Both the position numbers and the translations under genes were made by a program. Under the pieces are notes generated by a model that worked only from the letters and a program-made list of their open reading frames with translations, made no database searches and was not told the DNA's origin. Of a DNA stretch of 64,000 nucleotides, positions 45,677 to 57,704 are shown in pieces (within the stretch, counting starts at the first letter, position 1; the number at the start of each line of letters is the position of its first letter). Source of the DNA: Mycobacterium sp. 852002-51057_SCH5723018 (lineage in GTDB: Bacteria; Actinomycetota; Actinomycetes; Mycobacteriales; Mycobacteriaceae); assembly GCF_001667035.1 (NCBI RefSeq), contig NZ_LZIR01000008.1:186001-250000 (forward strand), written 5' to 3'.

Positions 45677-45688
45677 GCACGATCGTGC
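45677..45688. promoter_or_regulatory. 12-bp perfect palindrome in a divergent intergenic region
   Basis: GCACGATCGTGC, symmetric, in the 178-bp region between the exported amine oxidase and the alpha/beta hydrolase. A repressor operator is possible, but no regulator gene lies next to it. Confidence 0.35.
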
Positions 45689-45799
45689 TGAAAATGTCGG
45701 CGTGTATCGGCCCATTTCGCCGCGGCCATCGTTCGGTGAGGACTAAACTCGCGTACATCCGGAGTGCGGCAATGTTGCCGCGTTCGAAGGGGGAGCGCG

Positions 45800-46765
45800 A
45801 TGGGTGCTGGGCAATCGATTCGCACAATCGGGCGGCTCCCCGACGAACTGCCGCCAAGTCGCACGCTGACCGTGCGCGCGGCCGACGGAACTCCTTTGCA
45901 CACCGAGGTTTTCGGGCCACCCGACGGGTATCCGATCGTGCTTACGCACGGCATCACCTGCGCGATCCGGGCGTGGGCACACCAGATCGCCGACCTGGCC
46001 ACCGATTACCGGGTGATCGCCTTCGACCATCGTGGCCACGGGCGCAGCGGCGTTCCGCGGCGCGGCGGCTACAGGCTCGAACACCTTGCCTCCGACCTCG
46101 ATTCGGTCCTCGAGGCGACATTGGCGCCGGGTGAGCGCGCGGTGCTGGCCGGTCACTCGATGGGCGGCATCGCCATCGCCGCCTGGTCGACGCACTACCG
46201 CGACAAGGTCCGCCGGCGCGCCGACGCCGTCGCGCTGATCAACACCACCACCGGGGATCTGGTGCGGGAGGTCAAGCTGCTGTCGGTGCCGCGCGAGTTG
46301 CGGGGATTTTCAGAGGCGCGGGTCCTGGCCGCCCGTGGCCTGATCAACGTGTTGGGCGGGTTCCCGGTGCCCACCGCGGCCCGGCTCCCCAGCCGCTATG
46401 TGGTCGCGATGCTGGCGGTCGGACGGGACGCGGACCCGAGCGCCGCTCGGATCATCTACGAGCTCTTCGCACAGACATCACCCGCCGGGCGCGGCGGATG
46501 CGCCAAGATGCTCGTCGACGCGTTGGGGTCGCGGCATCTGCACCTGGACGGTTTGACGGTGCCCACCTTGGTCATCGGCAGCGAACGCGATCGGCTGACG
46601 CCGATCGGCCAGTCCCGCAGGATCGCCCGCACCGCGCCCAACGTGATCGGCCTCGTCGAGCTGCCCGGTGGGCACTGCTCGATGCTGGAACACCCGGGTG
46701 AGGTCAGCCGCCACCTGCGGTCGCTCGCCCAATCGGTGAGCCACGACGTGCGGATCAGCTCATAG
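45800..46765 (+). CDS. Alpha/beta hydrolase (Rv3171c/Hpx-like position)
   Basis: 321 aa. The nucleophile elbow GHSMGG, the acid loop [11 protein letters not shown] and the catalytic His in [10 protein letters not shown] form a hydrolase triad; [10 protein letters not shown] is the family motif. The ATG at 45800 is selected by a GGGGGAG ribosome-binding site. Its position beside aofH matches hpx (annotated as a non-heme haloperoxidase) in M. tuberculosis. That activity is not shown by the sequence, and esterase or lipase roles are equally likely. Confidence 0.82.
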   Translation: MGAGQSIRTIGRLPDELPPSRTLTVRAADGTPLHTEVFGPPDGYPIVLTHGITCAIRAWAHQIADLATDYRVIAFDHRGHGRSGVPRRGGYRLEHLASDLDSVLEATLAPGERAVLAGHSMGGIAIAAWSTHYRDKVRRRADAVALINTTTGDLVREVKLLSVPRELRGFSEARVLAARGLINVLGGFPVPTAARLPSRYVVAMLAVGRDADPSAARIIYELFAQTSPAGRGGCAKMLVDALGSRHLHLDGLTVPTLVIGSERDRLTPIGQSRRIARTAPNVIGLVELPGGHCSMLEHPGEVSRHLRSLAQSVSHDVRISS

Positions 46766-48124
46766 CAGGGCGGCCACTTCTGCGGCCGCGCGTTGGCCGG
46801 ACCTGACGGCGCCGTCGAGGAACCCCGTCCATTCGTCGGCGGTCTCGGTCCCGGCCCAGTGGATCGGCCCGACCGGCGCGCGCAAACACCGCCCGAATCG
46901 CGTCCATGAGCCCGGTGGCACCGCCGCCGTCGGGCCGCCCGGTGCGAAACCCTCTGCGCCCCAACGGTGATCGACATAGTCGAGGGGTTTGAGCGCCTCG
47001 TCGCCGAACAGCGACGCGAAGCAGCGCAGCGCGTCGCGGCGGCGCTGCTCGGGGAGAAGCGAGTCGAACGCGCGGGCGTCCACGAATCCCATCAGGATCC
47101 CAGGCCCGTCGGCGTGCGGGCTGACGTCGAAGGTGATGAACACCGGGCCCTTGTCGGACAGCGCCTGCCCGGAGAACCCGTCGGCGCGCCAGAACGGTGT
47201 CTCGTACGCCGCGTACGCCTTGCTGAGCCGGCCCTGCGGCCAGTGCCGGGCGAGTTGGTCGTACTCGGCGGGCAGCGGGGGAGCGAACTCGATCGACGCG
47301 CGATGGGCCGGGGGGATCGCGACGATGACGAACCCGGCCTCGACGGGGCCGGCGTCACTGGTTACGGTCACTCCCGCGCCGTGGCGGTCGATGCGGCGCA
47401 CCGGCGCGTTGAGCACGACGCGCGCGCCCAGTTCGGCGGCCGCCACCTGGGCGATCTGCTGGGTGCCGCCCGGAAAACGGTCCTGCTGGGCACCGTTTTC
47501 GACGTCGAGCAGCCGGTCCAGGCCGCCGGCGGCGTGGGTGTAGCGGGCGGCGTGCAGCATCGACACATCGTCGGGTTCACACCCCCAGGTCACCCGGGCC
47601 ACGATGGCCATCAGGTCGAGCGACGAGGCCGTCGCGCGCACCGAGCGCAACCACCCGCCGAGCGACATGCCGTCCAGCTCGCGCGCCCGGCGCGCGTCCC
47701 AGGGGGTCGCCACCGGCACGCCACGGGCGATCCTCTCGAATTGCCAACGCAGCCGGCCGATATCGAGCAGCCCGGTCAGCGACAGCTTGGGAATCGTGCC
47801 GCGGTACGGGCGGGCCCAGCCGCGCCAGTGGATCACATTCTTGCCGTCGTGGTGGGTCGGGGCGGTCGGGACCTCGAGCTCGGCCGCCAGCGCCAGGACG
47901 GCGTCCTGGGTTGGCCCGACGAACGTGCCGCCCAGATCGGCGGGCAACCCCGCGACGCTGCCCGTGAACGAGCGCCCGCCGACGCGGTCGCGGCCCTCGA
48001 ACACCAGCACGTCGTGGCCCTGGCGCGTCAGCTCGCGCGCCGCGCACAGCCCGGCAAAGCCGGCACCGACGACGACAACGTCGACAATCCGCGGCGGCTT
48101 TGTCACGCCCCTAGTCAACCGCAT
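46760..48124 (-). CDS. aofH: Flavin-containing monoamine oxidase AofH
   Basis: 454 aa, no signal peptide. FAD-binding [39 protein letters not shown] at about 15-53, [31 protein letters not shown], and the C-terminal [27 protein letters not shown]. Context and length match aofH (Rv3170) of M. tuberculosis. Start at ATG 48124; a GTG at 48106 would remove six residues. Convergent with the hydrolase, overlapping by 6 bp. Downstream of the genes divergent to the TetR repressor. Confidence 0.9.
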   Translation of the reverse strand: MRLTRGVTKPPRIVDVVVVGAGFAGLCAARELTRQGHDVLVFEGRDRVGGRSFTGSVAGLPADLGGTFVGPTQDAVLALAAELEVPTAPTHHDGKNVIHWRGWARPYRGTIPKLSLTGLLDIGRLRWQFERIARGVPVATPWDARRARELDGMSLGGWLRSVRATASSLDLMAIVARVTWGCEPDDVSMLHAARYTHAAGGLDRLLDVENGAQQDRFPGGTQQIAQVAAAELGARVVLNAPVRRIDRHGAGVTVTSDAGPVEAGFVIVAIPPAHRASIEFAPPLPAEYDQLARHWPQGRLSKAYAAYETPFWRADGFSGQALSDKGPVFITFDVSPHADGPGILMGFVDARAFDSLLPEQRRRDALRCFASLFGDEALKPLDYVDHRWGAEGFAPGGPTAAVPPGSWTRFGRCLRAPVGPIHWAGTETADEWTGFLDGAVRSGQRAAAEVAALL

Positions 48125-48198
48125 CTCGACGGTGTCGCAGGCGCGAACGTGGACTTGTGGCGCGAATGACCCGAAAACTCGCCGCCGGCGGGCAAGGT

Positions 48199-49322
48199 CT
48201 AGGGCGCGACCGTCAGCCAGTCTTTGAAGCCGGAGGGGTCGTGGCGGCCCAGCGCGCCGTGCTCGTAGAGGCCCCAGCCTTCGACCGGTTCCCCGTCGCC
48301 GTCGCGGCACAGCGCGCGACCCACGTGGTCGATCACGCCGAAGCCCGAGCGCGCGACGATCGCCGGGTCGGTCATGTCGTAAGTCAGGCGCTCGACGAAC
48401 TTTTCGCCCTTCCACATGCCGTGCAGCCAGTCGGAGTCGCCGCCGTAGCCGCCTCCGACGTGGATGGGCACGGGCAGCTTGGACTCCACGTCGAAGTGAA
48501 CCGGTGTGCCGTCGGGGGCCGTCGCGTCGATCGTCGCCCCGGTGGGGATGCGGGTGCCGGAGCGGTAGTGGATCTTGACCCGCGGCCAGCCGAGCTGTTC
48601 GACGCGGCCGTCGCGCCAGATCCGGGTGCAGTCGTTGAGCGAGCGGAACCCGTTGGGCTCCTCCTGGATGATCAGCACGATGGCGAAGTCGTTGAACGCC
48701 ATGGGCACGTACAGCCACCACATGCCCTCGAACGGGGGGTCGGCGGGCCGGCCCGCGGGCTCGGGCTCGCCGATAGGCCTGATGCCCCAGGACCGGTCGC
48801 GGCTGCCGAGCCAGGTTCCCGGGTCGACGGCGATCTCCTCGCCGTCAATGGCGATGCGGCCGCTCCAGCTGCCGAGCTGGGCGAACCGCTGGGCGTCCAG
48901 CGTCACCCGGTTGCCGGTCCGCAGGACGTGCGGCTGTTCCTGGACGACGTCGAACAGCCCCTCCCAAGTGAGATCGGCTGCGATGCCCTCGGTTTCGTCG
49001 AGGACGAGGCGCAGCTTGCGCAGCGGTTCGCTGACCTCGATCCGGTAGCCGTTGACGCGCTGGTTGAGCCGGTCGGAGTCGATGGCGTCGGACAGGTGCA
49101 CGGCGGTCTGCGTGTCGCCGCGGCGGATGAGCACGAACGCGTCCTTGACGCCGAGGTTGGGGTAGTAGCCCATGCCGCTGATCAAGAAGATGTCGCCGGT
49201 GCGGTCGTGGGCGTTGAAGTAGGAGCGGTCGTAAAAATTGCGGTCCGAGCTACCCGGCCACGCGATGGGTTGCGGAAGCTGGTGTACCGGGAACTCGTCG
49301 AGCGGGCCAAGTATTTGCGGCA

Positions 49323-49323
<1 letters not shown>
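48199..49323 (-). CDS. Conserved hypothetical protein (Rv3169 position)
   Basis: 374 aa, soluble, rich in beta strands and Trp, with no recognised catalytic motif. Conserved-looking blocks include [45 protein letters not shown] and [23 protein letters not shown]. It starts where the phosphotransferase gene stops (TGATG), so the two are translationally coupled. Its position matches Rv3169 in H37Rv. A lipocalin or DUF7064-like beta fold is possible but unproven. Confidence 0.7.
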
Positions 49324-50523
<1,200 letters not shown>

Positions 50524-50524
50524 T

Positions 50525-51127
50525 ATGAAAGCAGACCCATCCGACCTTGACAAGGGCCCCGGCGCCGGGCGCCCCCGGGATCCGCGCATCGATTCGGCGA
50601 TCCTGTCGGCGACCGCGGAACTGCTTGTGGAGATCGGTTATTCGAACCTTAGCCTGGCCGCGGTCGCCGAGCGGGCGGGCACCACTAAATCCGCGCTCTA
50701 CCGCCGGTGGTCGAGCAAGGCCGAACTGGTGCACGAGGCGGCGTTCCCGACCGCGCCCACCGCGCTGGAGGCCCCGGCCGGGGACATCGCCGCCGACGTC
50801 CGGATGATGATCGAGGCCACCCGCGACGTGTTCACCACGCCGGTGGTACGTGCCGCATTGCCCGGCCTGGTCGCCGACATGACGGCCGACCCCGCGCTCA
50901 ACGCCCGGGTGATGACACGCTTCGCCGACGTGTTCACCGCGGTCAGGGTGCGCCTGCGCGAGGCCGTCGACCGCGGCGAAGCGCATCGCGAGGTGGACCC
51001 GGACCGATTGATCGAGCTGATCGGGGGAGCGACGATGCTGCGGATGCTGTTGCGCCCGGAGGAAAAGCTGGACGACACGTGGGTGGAGCAGACCACGGCC
51101 ATCGTCGTGCACGGAGTGACGGGATGA
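50525..51127 (+). CDS. TetR-family repressor (Rv3167c-like)
   Basis: 200 aa. The N-terminal HTH (about 25-70) has ILSATAELLVEIGYSNLSLAAVAERAGTTKSALYRRWSSKAELV, the standard TetR DNA-binding domain; the C-terminal helical domain is ligand-binding. The ATG at 50525 overlaps the promoter-side operator. Its position corresponds to Rv3167c, reported to repress the adjacent phosphotransferase/hypothetical/aofH genes. The stop overlaps the following SDR gene (ATGA). Confidence 0.88.
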   Translation: MKADPSDLDKGPGAGRPRDPRIDSAILSATAELLVEIGYSNLSLAAVAERAGTTKSALYRRWSSKAELVHEAAFPTAPTALEAPAGDIAADVRMMIEATRDVFTTPVVRAALPGLVADMTADPALNARVMTRFADVFTAVRVRLREAVDRGEAHREVDPDRLIELIGGATMLRMLLRPEEKLDDTWVEQTTAIVVHGVTG

Positions 51128-51996
51128 CCCAGCGGCTCGCGGGCCGGGCCGCGATCGTCACCGGCGCCAGCCGCGGGTTGGGCCGCGCGATCGCGCTGGC
51201 CCTCGCGGCGGAGGGCGCGGCGGTGGCCGTCGCGGGGCGCACCGAACAGGTGTGGGACGACCGGTTGCCCGGCACCATCGGGGAGACGGTCGCCGCCATC
51301 GAGGCGGCGGGCGGGCGCGCCGTGGCGATCCGGGCCGACCTGACCGACCGCGACGACGTGGCCCGCCTGGCCGCCGAGACGCGAGAAGCCTTGGGCCCCA
51401 TCACCATTCTGGTCAACAACGCGGCGTTCACCGCGCCCGGCCGTCCGCCGGTGCGCGGGGCGCCGCCGCGCGCCAAGCCCACCAGGCCCGCTGCTCCCGG
51501 TGGCAAACCCGGCTGGCCGGGCTTCGTCAGCACGCCGTTGCAGGCGTTTCGCCGCCACTTCGACATCGCGGTGTTCGCGGCCTACGAGCTGATGCAGCTG
51601 GTGTGCCCCGACATGTTCGACGCCGGCGGCGGCTCGATCGTCAACATCACCTCGGTGGCGTCTCGCATGCCCGGCGACGGGCCTTATCCGGACCGCAGCG
51701 GCGGGGTGCTGCCCGGCTACGGCGGGTCGAAGGCGGCCCTCGAGCACCTCACCCAGTGCGCCGCCTACGACCTCGCCGACCACAACATCGCGGTGAACGC
51801 ACTAGCGCCATCCAAACCCATCCTGACGCCGGGCCTGGCCTACTATGCCCGGGACTTCGTCGATACCGCACCGGCGGACGAATTCGCCCGGGCCGCGGTC
51901 GAACTGGCGCTGGTGGACGCCGCGGCCGTCACCGGCCGCACCATCGGCCACCTGCAGGTGCTCGACGGCAGCTTCGGGCCGTTCACACTGGACTAG
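51124..51996 (+). CDS. SDR-family oxidoreductase co-transcribed with tetR
   Basis: 290 aa. TGASRGLG (about 14-21) and the catalytic Tyr-x3-Lys in GYGGSKAAL identify a classical SDR; NNAAF replaces NNAG. A Pro/Gly-rich insertion of about 25 residues (PGRPPVRGAPPRAKPTRPAAPGGKPGWPG) after the NNA motif is unusual. The ATGA overlap with tetR shows one transcript. Substrate may be the ligand sensed by the repressor, or a related fatty or aromatic compound. Convergent overlap of 4 bp with the HNH gene. Confidence 0.85.
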   Translation: MTQRLAGRAAIVTGASRGLGRAIALALAAEGAAVAVAGRTEQVWDDRLPGTIGETVAAIEAAGGRAVAIRADLTDRDDVARLAAETREALGPITILVNNAAFTAPGRPPVRGAPPRAKPTRPAAPGGKPGWPGFVSTPLQAFRRHFDIAVFAAYELMQLVCPDMFDAGGGSIVNITSVASRMPGDGPYPDRSGGVLPGYGGSKAALEHLTQCAAYDLADHNIAVNALAPSKPILTPGLAYYARDFVDTAPADEFARAAVELALVDAAAVTGRTIGHLQVLDGSFGPFTLD

Positions 51997-53369
51997 TCAT
52001 CCGGCGGGTCGGGATCTCCGCGCAACAGTTCTTCGGGGTGGTGGGCGTGGTTGATTCGAGGTGGGCCGGTGCCGTCGGTCCAGCCGAGTCGCCCGCTGTT
52101 CGTGACCACGGTGTGCCATTCGCCGCGGCTGGCCCCGCCGTGGTCGCAATCGCAGGCAAAGTACAGCTTGTCGGCGTCGGTCCGCCCACCCTTTGCCCAG
52201 TCCGGTGCGTGGTGCACTTCGCAGCGATAACCCGATTCCAGGCAGTTGGGTCGGGTGCACCCGCGGTCGCGCGCATAGCAGATGAGTCGCTGGTCGGCGG
52301 TGGCGATGCGTTTTTGGCGGCCGAGATACAGCGGCCGGCTGGTGTGGTCGTCGAACACCGCCAAGTAGTGAATGGCCTTGGCGGCCATGCGAATCAGGTC
52401 TCGCATCGGCAACCGGGACCCGCCCCCGGTGCGCGCGGGCGCCGGCATCGGGATCGAGTCGTTGAGGACGGCGTGGGCGGCCTGGTTGAGTTCGGCCAGT
52501 GTCGTGGTGACGATGACGGTGACGGGGTGGCCGCGGTGTGTGCCGAGCTTGCCCGAGGCGATCGCGGCCGCCAGGCCCAGCTTGAGCGCGTCGTGGCAGC
52601 GTTGCGCCGGGGTGCGCTGATCGCGCTCCTCGGGCTGGGTGCCCTCGGGTTGGTGCCGGCCCGGCCGCACGGCCGCCTCGATCGCTTCGAAGTAGGCGCG
52701 GGCCTCGGGGTCCAGCAACCCCGAGAGACGCGACATGCCGTCGGGGCCCTGCGGCCCCAGGCGCAGCCCGCGCCGGCGCGCCCGGTCCTCGTCGGTGAAC
52801 AGCCCGTCGGGATTGAGGTAGTCGGCGATGCGCTGGCCCAGCCTGACCACGACGCCGGCATCCAGCTTGGTGGCATGGCGCACCAGGGTGCGCTCGGCCT
52901 CGGCCACGTCGGTCGGCGAAACACAGGCCGGCAGCACGTCGACCGCCTGGCAGACCGCGCGGATATGGTCCTCACCGACCGCGCCGGCTTCCACCGCGGC
53001 CGCCAGCTCCGGAAGCTCGGGCTGCACCGGGGGACCGGTCAGCGAGCGGCGCGGCCGTATCCGGGCGGCGAGTTTGAAGCGCCGCACGATCTCCCTGGGC
53101 GTCACCCGCAGCCGCGCGCAAAGCGCTGCCCGCGTCGACGGGATGCACTCGCTGCCATCGGGCGGGTCGGCGATCTCCCCGAAAAACCGGTACATCAGCC
53201 CGCGGTTGATACGGTCCTGCGTCTCCAGCCGCTCGGCGACGTCGACGCGGAAACCGTTGCCCACCACGTCCGATGACGTGTCGCGCAGCACGTCGTGCGC
53301 GGCGTCGATAGCGTCGAGAGCAGCGCCGATCCGCTCCCGTGCCTCGTTGGCGCCCAAGCAGGAACCCAT
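51993..53369 (-). CDS. DUF222/HNH-endonuclease protein (13E12 family)
   Basis: 458 aa. A long N-terminal DUF222 region (about 30-320) is followed by a C-terminal HNH nuclease with CTRPNCLESGYRCEVHHAPDWAKGGRTDADKLYFACDCDHGG. This is the 13E12 family, present in many copies in mycobacteria and thought to be mobile or repetitive, though no terminal repeats or transposase accompany it here. Function unknown. ATG start at 53369. Confidence 0.88.
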   Translation of the reverse strand: MGSCLGANEARERIGAALDAIDAAHDVLRDTSSDVVGNGFRVDVAERLETQDRINRGLMYRFFGEIADPPDGSECIPSTRAALCARLRVTPREIVRRFKLAARIRPRRSLTGPPVQPELPELAAAVEAGAVGEDHIRAVCQAVDVLPACVSPTDVAEAERTLVRHATKLDAGVVVRLGQRIADYLNPDGLFTDEDRARRRGLRLGPQGPDGMSRLSGLLDPEARAYFEAIEAAVRPGRHQPEGTQPEERDQRTPAQRCHDALKLGLAAAIASGKLGTHRGHPVTVIVTTTLAELNQAAHAVLNDSIPMPAPARTGGGSRLPMRDLIRMAAKAIHYLAVFDDHTSRPLYLGRQKRIATADQRLICYARDRGCTRPNCLESGYRCEVHHAPDWAKGGRTDADKLYFACDCDHGGASRGEWHTVVTNSGRLGWTDGTGPPRINHAHHPEELLRGDPDPPDD

Positions 53370-53516
53370 GCCCCGACACTATGAATCACCTCTGTCACGG
53401 TCGCCCGACCGGACAAGCCGTCGTCGCCGGCCTGTGGATGAAATCGCAACTGTGGATAAGCTCTCCGGCGCCACACGGGCGCCGTTCCTGGCGGCGAGAC
53501 CTCCTGACGTGCCAGT

Positions 53517-54515
53517 ATGAAGAAAGTCAGTGCCGCAACGGCGGCAGGCAACCGGCCGAGTGGTGTGCCAATGCCCGGTATCGACAAGCCGACGGGGCGG
53601 GTCATCGCCCTGATCGTCCTCTTGATCTTTGTTGCTGCCGCGCTGCGCGGCTATCTTCCGGCCCAAGACCACGCCGTGCACCGGGAGCCGGGCAGCAGCC
53701 GGGCGGCGCTGATGTTCGTCATCGCGGCCCTGAGCGGGACCCTCGCGCTCTTGACGATCGCGGTGGTCGCGCGGCTGCGCGATCCACGCGCCGTGGCACC
53801 AAAGCAGGGCGACCTGTCTGAGCTGCTCGGCACCGGCATTGGTCGTCCGAGCTGGCGGGTGCTGCTGATCGGGCTCGTGCTCATCCTGGCGTGGCTCTTG
53901 ATCGTGACGCTGCTGATCCGATTCGTGATGCCGCACTCCGCCACTCCCACCGCGCCCAACGCGCCTCCGAACGCGCCGCCGTCGGGGCACGCCAGCACCG
54001 CGCCGCCCCCGCAACGACCGCCGAACAACACCGGGGACATGTTCGGTGTCCTGCTTGCCGGCGCGATCCCGATGATGCTGGTCATCGTCGCCGGTTCGGT
54101 GATCATGTCGCGGCGGCGGTGGCGCGCGACGACACCCGCCGCCATCGTCGGGGAGGATTCCGAGCCGCCGGCGCCGACACCGCCGTCGGAGTCGCTGGCC
54201 CGCGCGGCCGAACTGGGCCTGGCCGAGATGGGCGACCTGAGCCGGGAACCGCGCGAGGCGATCATCGCCTGCTATGCCGCGATGGAGCGCGAGCTCGCCA
54301 ATGTCCCGGGAGCCGCCCCGCAGGACTTCGACACACCGACCGAGGTGCTGGTCCGGGCCGTCGAACACCACGCGCTGCACCCCGACAACGCGGTGCAGCT
54401 GGTGAACCTGTTCGAAGAGGCGCGTTTCAGCCCGCACGTGATGAACGAGGGCCACCGTGAGGTGGCGGTCAACGTGCTGCGGCTCGTCCTCGATGAGTTG
54501 CGGAGCCCGGTATGA
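53517..54515 (+). CDS. DUF4129 membrane protein
   Basis: 332 aa. Three membrane segments (about 27-45, 62-85 and 115-140) are followed by a Pro/Ala linker, another hydrophobic stretch (about 175-195) and a cytoplasmic DUF4129 domain (about 235-330: REPREAIIACYAAMERELANV...TPTEVLVRAV...LFEEARFSPHVM). DUF4129 domains are found with MoxR/DUF58 operons and transglutaminases. First gene of the operon, position of Rv3166c. Stop overlaps the next start (ATGA). Confidence 0.8.
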   Translation: MKKVSAATAAGNRPSGVPMPGIDKPTGRVIALIVLLIFVAAALRGYLPAQDHAVHREPGSSRAALMFVIAALSGTLALLTIAVVARLRDPRAVAPKQGDLSELLGTGIGRPSWRVLLIGLVLILAWLLIVTLLIRFVMPHSATPTAPNAPPNAPPSGHASTAPPPQRPPNNTGDMFGVLLAGAIPMMLVIVAGSVIMSRRRWRATTPAAIVGEDSEPPAPTPPSESLARAAELGLAEMGDLSREPREAIIACYAAMERELANVPGAAPQDFDTPTEVLVRAVEHHALHPDNAVQLVNLFEEARFSPHVMNEGHREVAVNVLRLVLDELRSPV

Positions 54516-54994
54516 GAAAGCTGGTGGCCCTGGGCGTTTGCCTCATCGTCGGGATCGAGCTGATGGCGCTCATCCTGCACGGTCGCCAACTTTTGTTGAT
54601 TGCATCGGGAATCGCCCTGGCGCTGGTGTTGCTCAACATCCGCCGTTACCTGGGACGCGTCCCGGAACCCGCGGACGAGTCGGACCCCGACGACCGGACG
54701 GACTCGTTGCGTCGCTGGCTTTCCACTACCGAGACGACGCTGCGCCGGTCGGACTCCACCCGCGCGGACTGGGATCGGCATCTCCGTCCGATGCTCGCCC
54801 GACGGTACGAAATGACCACGGGGCAAAAGCAATCCAAGGATCCGGTGGCGTATCACGCCACCGGCCGGATGCTCTTCGGTGTCGAACTGTGGGAGTGGGT
54901 CAATCCCAACAACGTCACGCGCACCGGTGACCGGGAGCCTGGTCCCGGCCGTGCGGCGCTGGAAGAGATTCTGCGAAAGTTGGAGCAGGTATGA
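54512..54994 (+). CDS. Conserved membrane protein of the MoxR operon
   Basis: 160 aa. Two N-terminal hydrophobic segments (about 5-22 and 28-46) are followed by a charged cytoplasmic part (DDRTDSLRRWLSTTETTLRRSDSTRADWDRHLRPMLARRYEM), a pattern of this operon's small membrane gene (Rv3165c position). Function unknown, but the fixed position suggests a complex with the DUF4129 and DUF58 proteins. Confidence 0.7.
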   Translation: MRKLVALGVCLIVGIELMALILHGRQLLLIASGIALALVLLNIRRYLGRVPEPADESDPDDRTDSLRRWLSTTETTLRRSDSTRADWDRHLRPMLARRYEMTTGQKQSKDPVAYHATGRMLFGVELWEWVNPNNVTRTGDREPGPGRAALEEILRKLEQV

Positions 54995-55010
54995 GGGGAG
55001 CCAGCCAGAT

Positions 55011-55988
<978 letters not shown>

Positions 55989-55995
55989 GCGCGGT

Positions 55996-57264
55996 GTGAT
56001 CGAGAGCCGTGAGGTCGAGTTCCGTTGGCGGCCAGCGCCGCTGGCGCGGACGATCGCCACCTGCGCCGGGGTCGCGCTGGCCGCCGCCGTGATCGGTGCG
56101 CGCTGGCAGCTGATCGCCTTCGCCGCACCACTGCTCGGGGTGCTGTGCTCCATCAGCTGGCAGCGCCCGGTGCCCAAGATCCGGGTGCACGGAGAACCCG
56201 ACTCGCAGCGCTGCTTCGAAAACGAACCGGCGCGGGTGACCGTGTGGGCTACCGACGAATCCGGAACGGCCGGGACCGCGGCGCTCGAACTCACGCTTTC
56301 GGCCGTCGCGGGCATGGACCTCGAAGCGCTCGACTCGGATGCCAGTCACACGAAAACCATTGGGGCGACCGCACATCGCTGGGGCCGCTATCCCATTCGG
56401 GCCCGGGTGGACGTGCTCGCGCGCGGTGGGCTGCTGATCGGAACGGCCACCGTCGACGCCGCCGACGTGATCGTGTTTCCGCTGACGCCGCCGCAGTCGA
56501 CGCCCATCCCGCAGATCGAGCTGCTCGACCGGCTGGGTGCCCACCTGACCAGGCACATCGGACCGGGCGTCGAGTATGCCGACATTCGCCCCTACGTGCC
56601 CGGTGACCAACTGCGGGCGGTGAACTGGCCGGTGAGCGCGCGCCGCCGCCAGTTGCACGTGACGCAGCGGCTGACCGACCGGGCCGCCGACGTGGTGGTG
56701 CTGATCGACACGTATCGACAGCCGGCGGGTCCGGCGACCGAGGCCACCGAACGAGTCGTACGCGGCGCGGCGCAAGTGGTGCAGACCGCGCTGCGCCACG
56801 GCGATCGGGCCGGGGTCGTCGCCCTCGGCGGCAACCGCCCCCGATGGCTCGGCGCCGACATCGGCCAGCGCCAGTTCTACCGCGTGCTCGATACTGTGCT
56901 CAGTGCCGGCGAACGATTTGAAAACACCACCGGCACACTGGCTCCGCGCGCGGCCGTCCCCGCCGGGGCGATCGTCATCGCGTTCTCGACGCTGCTCGAC
57001 ACCGAGTTCGCACTGGCGTTGATCGACCTTCGCAAGCGCGGCCACGTCGTGCTCGCCGTCGACGTTCTCGACACCTCGCCGTTCGATGCCCAGCAGGATC
57101 CTCTGGTCGATCGGATGTGGGCGCTGCAGCGCTCCGCCATGTATCGCGACATGGCCACCGTCGGCGTGGACATCGTGGCCTGGCAAGGGGACAGCACGTT
57201 GGATCAGTCGATGGGGGTACTGCCGGACCGCCGGCATCGGGTGCGGGGGCGGCTCCGCACATGA
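55996..57264 (+). CDS. DUF58-domain protein
   Basis: 422 aa. Two N-terminal hydrophobic segments (about 12-50) anchor it; the central DUF58 motif is DIRPYVPGDQLRAVNWPVSARRRQLHVTQRLTDRAADVVVLIDT, which leads into a VWA-like domain (VLIDTYRQPAG, VIAFSTLLDTEFALALIDLRKRGHVVLAVDVL). A GTG start, 7 bp after moxR3. Works with MoxR as a metal- or partner-binding scaffold. Rv3163c position. Confidence 0.85.
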   Translation: MIESREVEFRWRPAPLARTIATCAGVALAAAVIGARWQLIAFAAPLLGVLCSISWQRPVPKIRVHGEPDSQRCFENEPARVTVWATDESGTAGTAALELTLSAVAGMDLEALDSDASHTKTIGATAHRWGRYPIRARVDVLARGGLLIGTATVDAADVIVFPLTPPQSTPIPQIELLDRLGAHLTRHIGPGVEYADIRPYVPGDQLRAVNWPVSARRRQLHVTQRLTDRAADVVVLIDTYRQPAGPATEATERVVRGAAQVVQTALRHGDRAGVVALGGNRPRWLGADIGQRQFYRVLDTVLSAGERFENTTGTLAPRAAVPAGAIVIAFSTLLDTEFALALIDLRKRGHVVLAVDVLDTSPFDAQQDPLVDRMWALQRSAMYRDMATVGVDIVAWQGDSTLDQSMGVLPDRRHRVRGRLRT

Positions 57265-57698
57265 AGTCGATGCCGCTGGTCGTCTCCACGCTTTTCGGTG
57301 CCCTGATGGTGGGCCTGGCCGCCGTCGGGACTCATGGCATGGCGGTTGGCGCCTGGGTGGCGGCCCTGATCGCGGTGAGCGCCGGGGTGGTTTACCGGCC
57401 GGCCGTTACCGCTGCCGTATTGCTCTGCGTGGCAACCATCTCGGTGTCCGATCCGTCGCTGGTCTTCGCGGCTTGGTCCGGCCTGTGCGCCGCCGCCTAC
57501 CTGGTCTGCCGCCATGCGGTCGGTACCCCTGAGGGGGTCGTCCTGTGGAGCTGGCCGACAGTTCTTGGCGCCGTTGGGTTTACCGTCGCCGGGTTGGTCG
57601 CGACGTCGTTCCCGCTGCAGCTGCCGTGGCTGCCGCTGGCGGCGCCATTGGCCGCCCTGGCCATCTACATCGTGGCGATGCGCCCGTTCGTGCGCTGA
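57261..57698 (+). CDS. Small integral membrane protein (Rv3162c position)
   Basis: 145 aa, mostly hydrophobic, with about five transmembrane helices and no soluble domain. ATG overlaps the DUF58 stop (ATGA). Last gene of the MoxR operon; it converges with nuoN, 6 bp apart, with no clear terminator between. Confidence 0.72.
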   Translation: MKSMPLVVSTLFGALMVGLAAVGTHGMAVGAWVAALIAVSAGVVYRPAVTAAVLLCVATISVSDPSLVFAAWSGLCAAAYLVCRHAVGTPEGVVLWSWPTVLGAVGFTVAGLVATSFPLQLPWLPLAAPLAALAIYIVAMRPFVR

Positions 57699-57704
57699 GC
57701 CGGC

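Noticed and set aside
44290..46134. 614-codon plus-strand frame
   Set aside because: Antisense to the amine oxidase gene; no recognisable motifs.
51252..53276. 674-codon plus-strand frame
   Set aside because: Covers the SDR in another frame and the HNH gene in antisense; no domain.
51993..53369. Active mobile element around the HNH gene
   Set aside because: No flanking direct or inverted repeats, integrase or transposase; 13E12-type genes are common chromosomal families.
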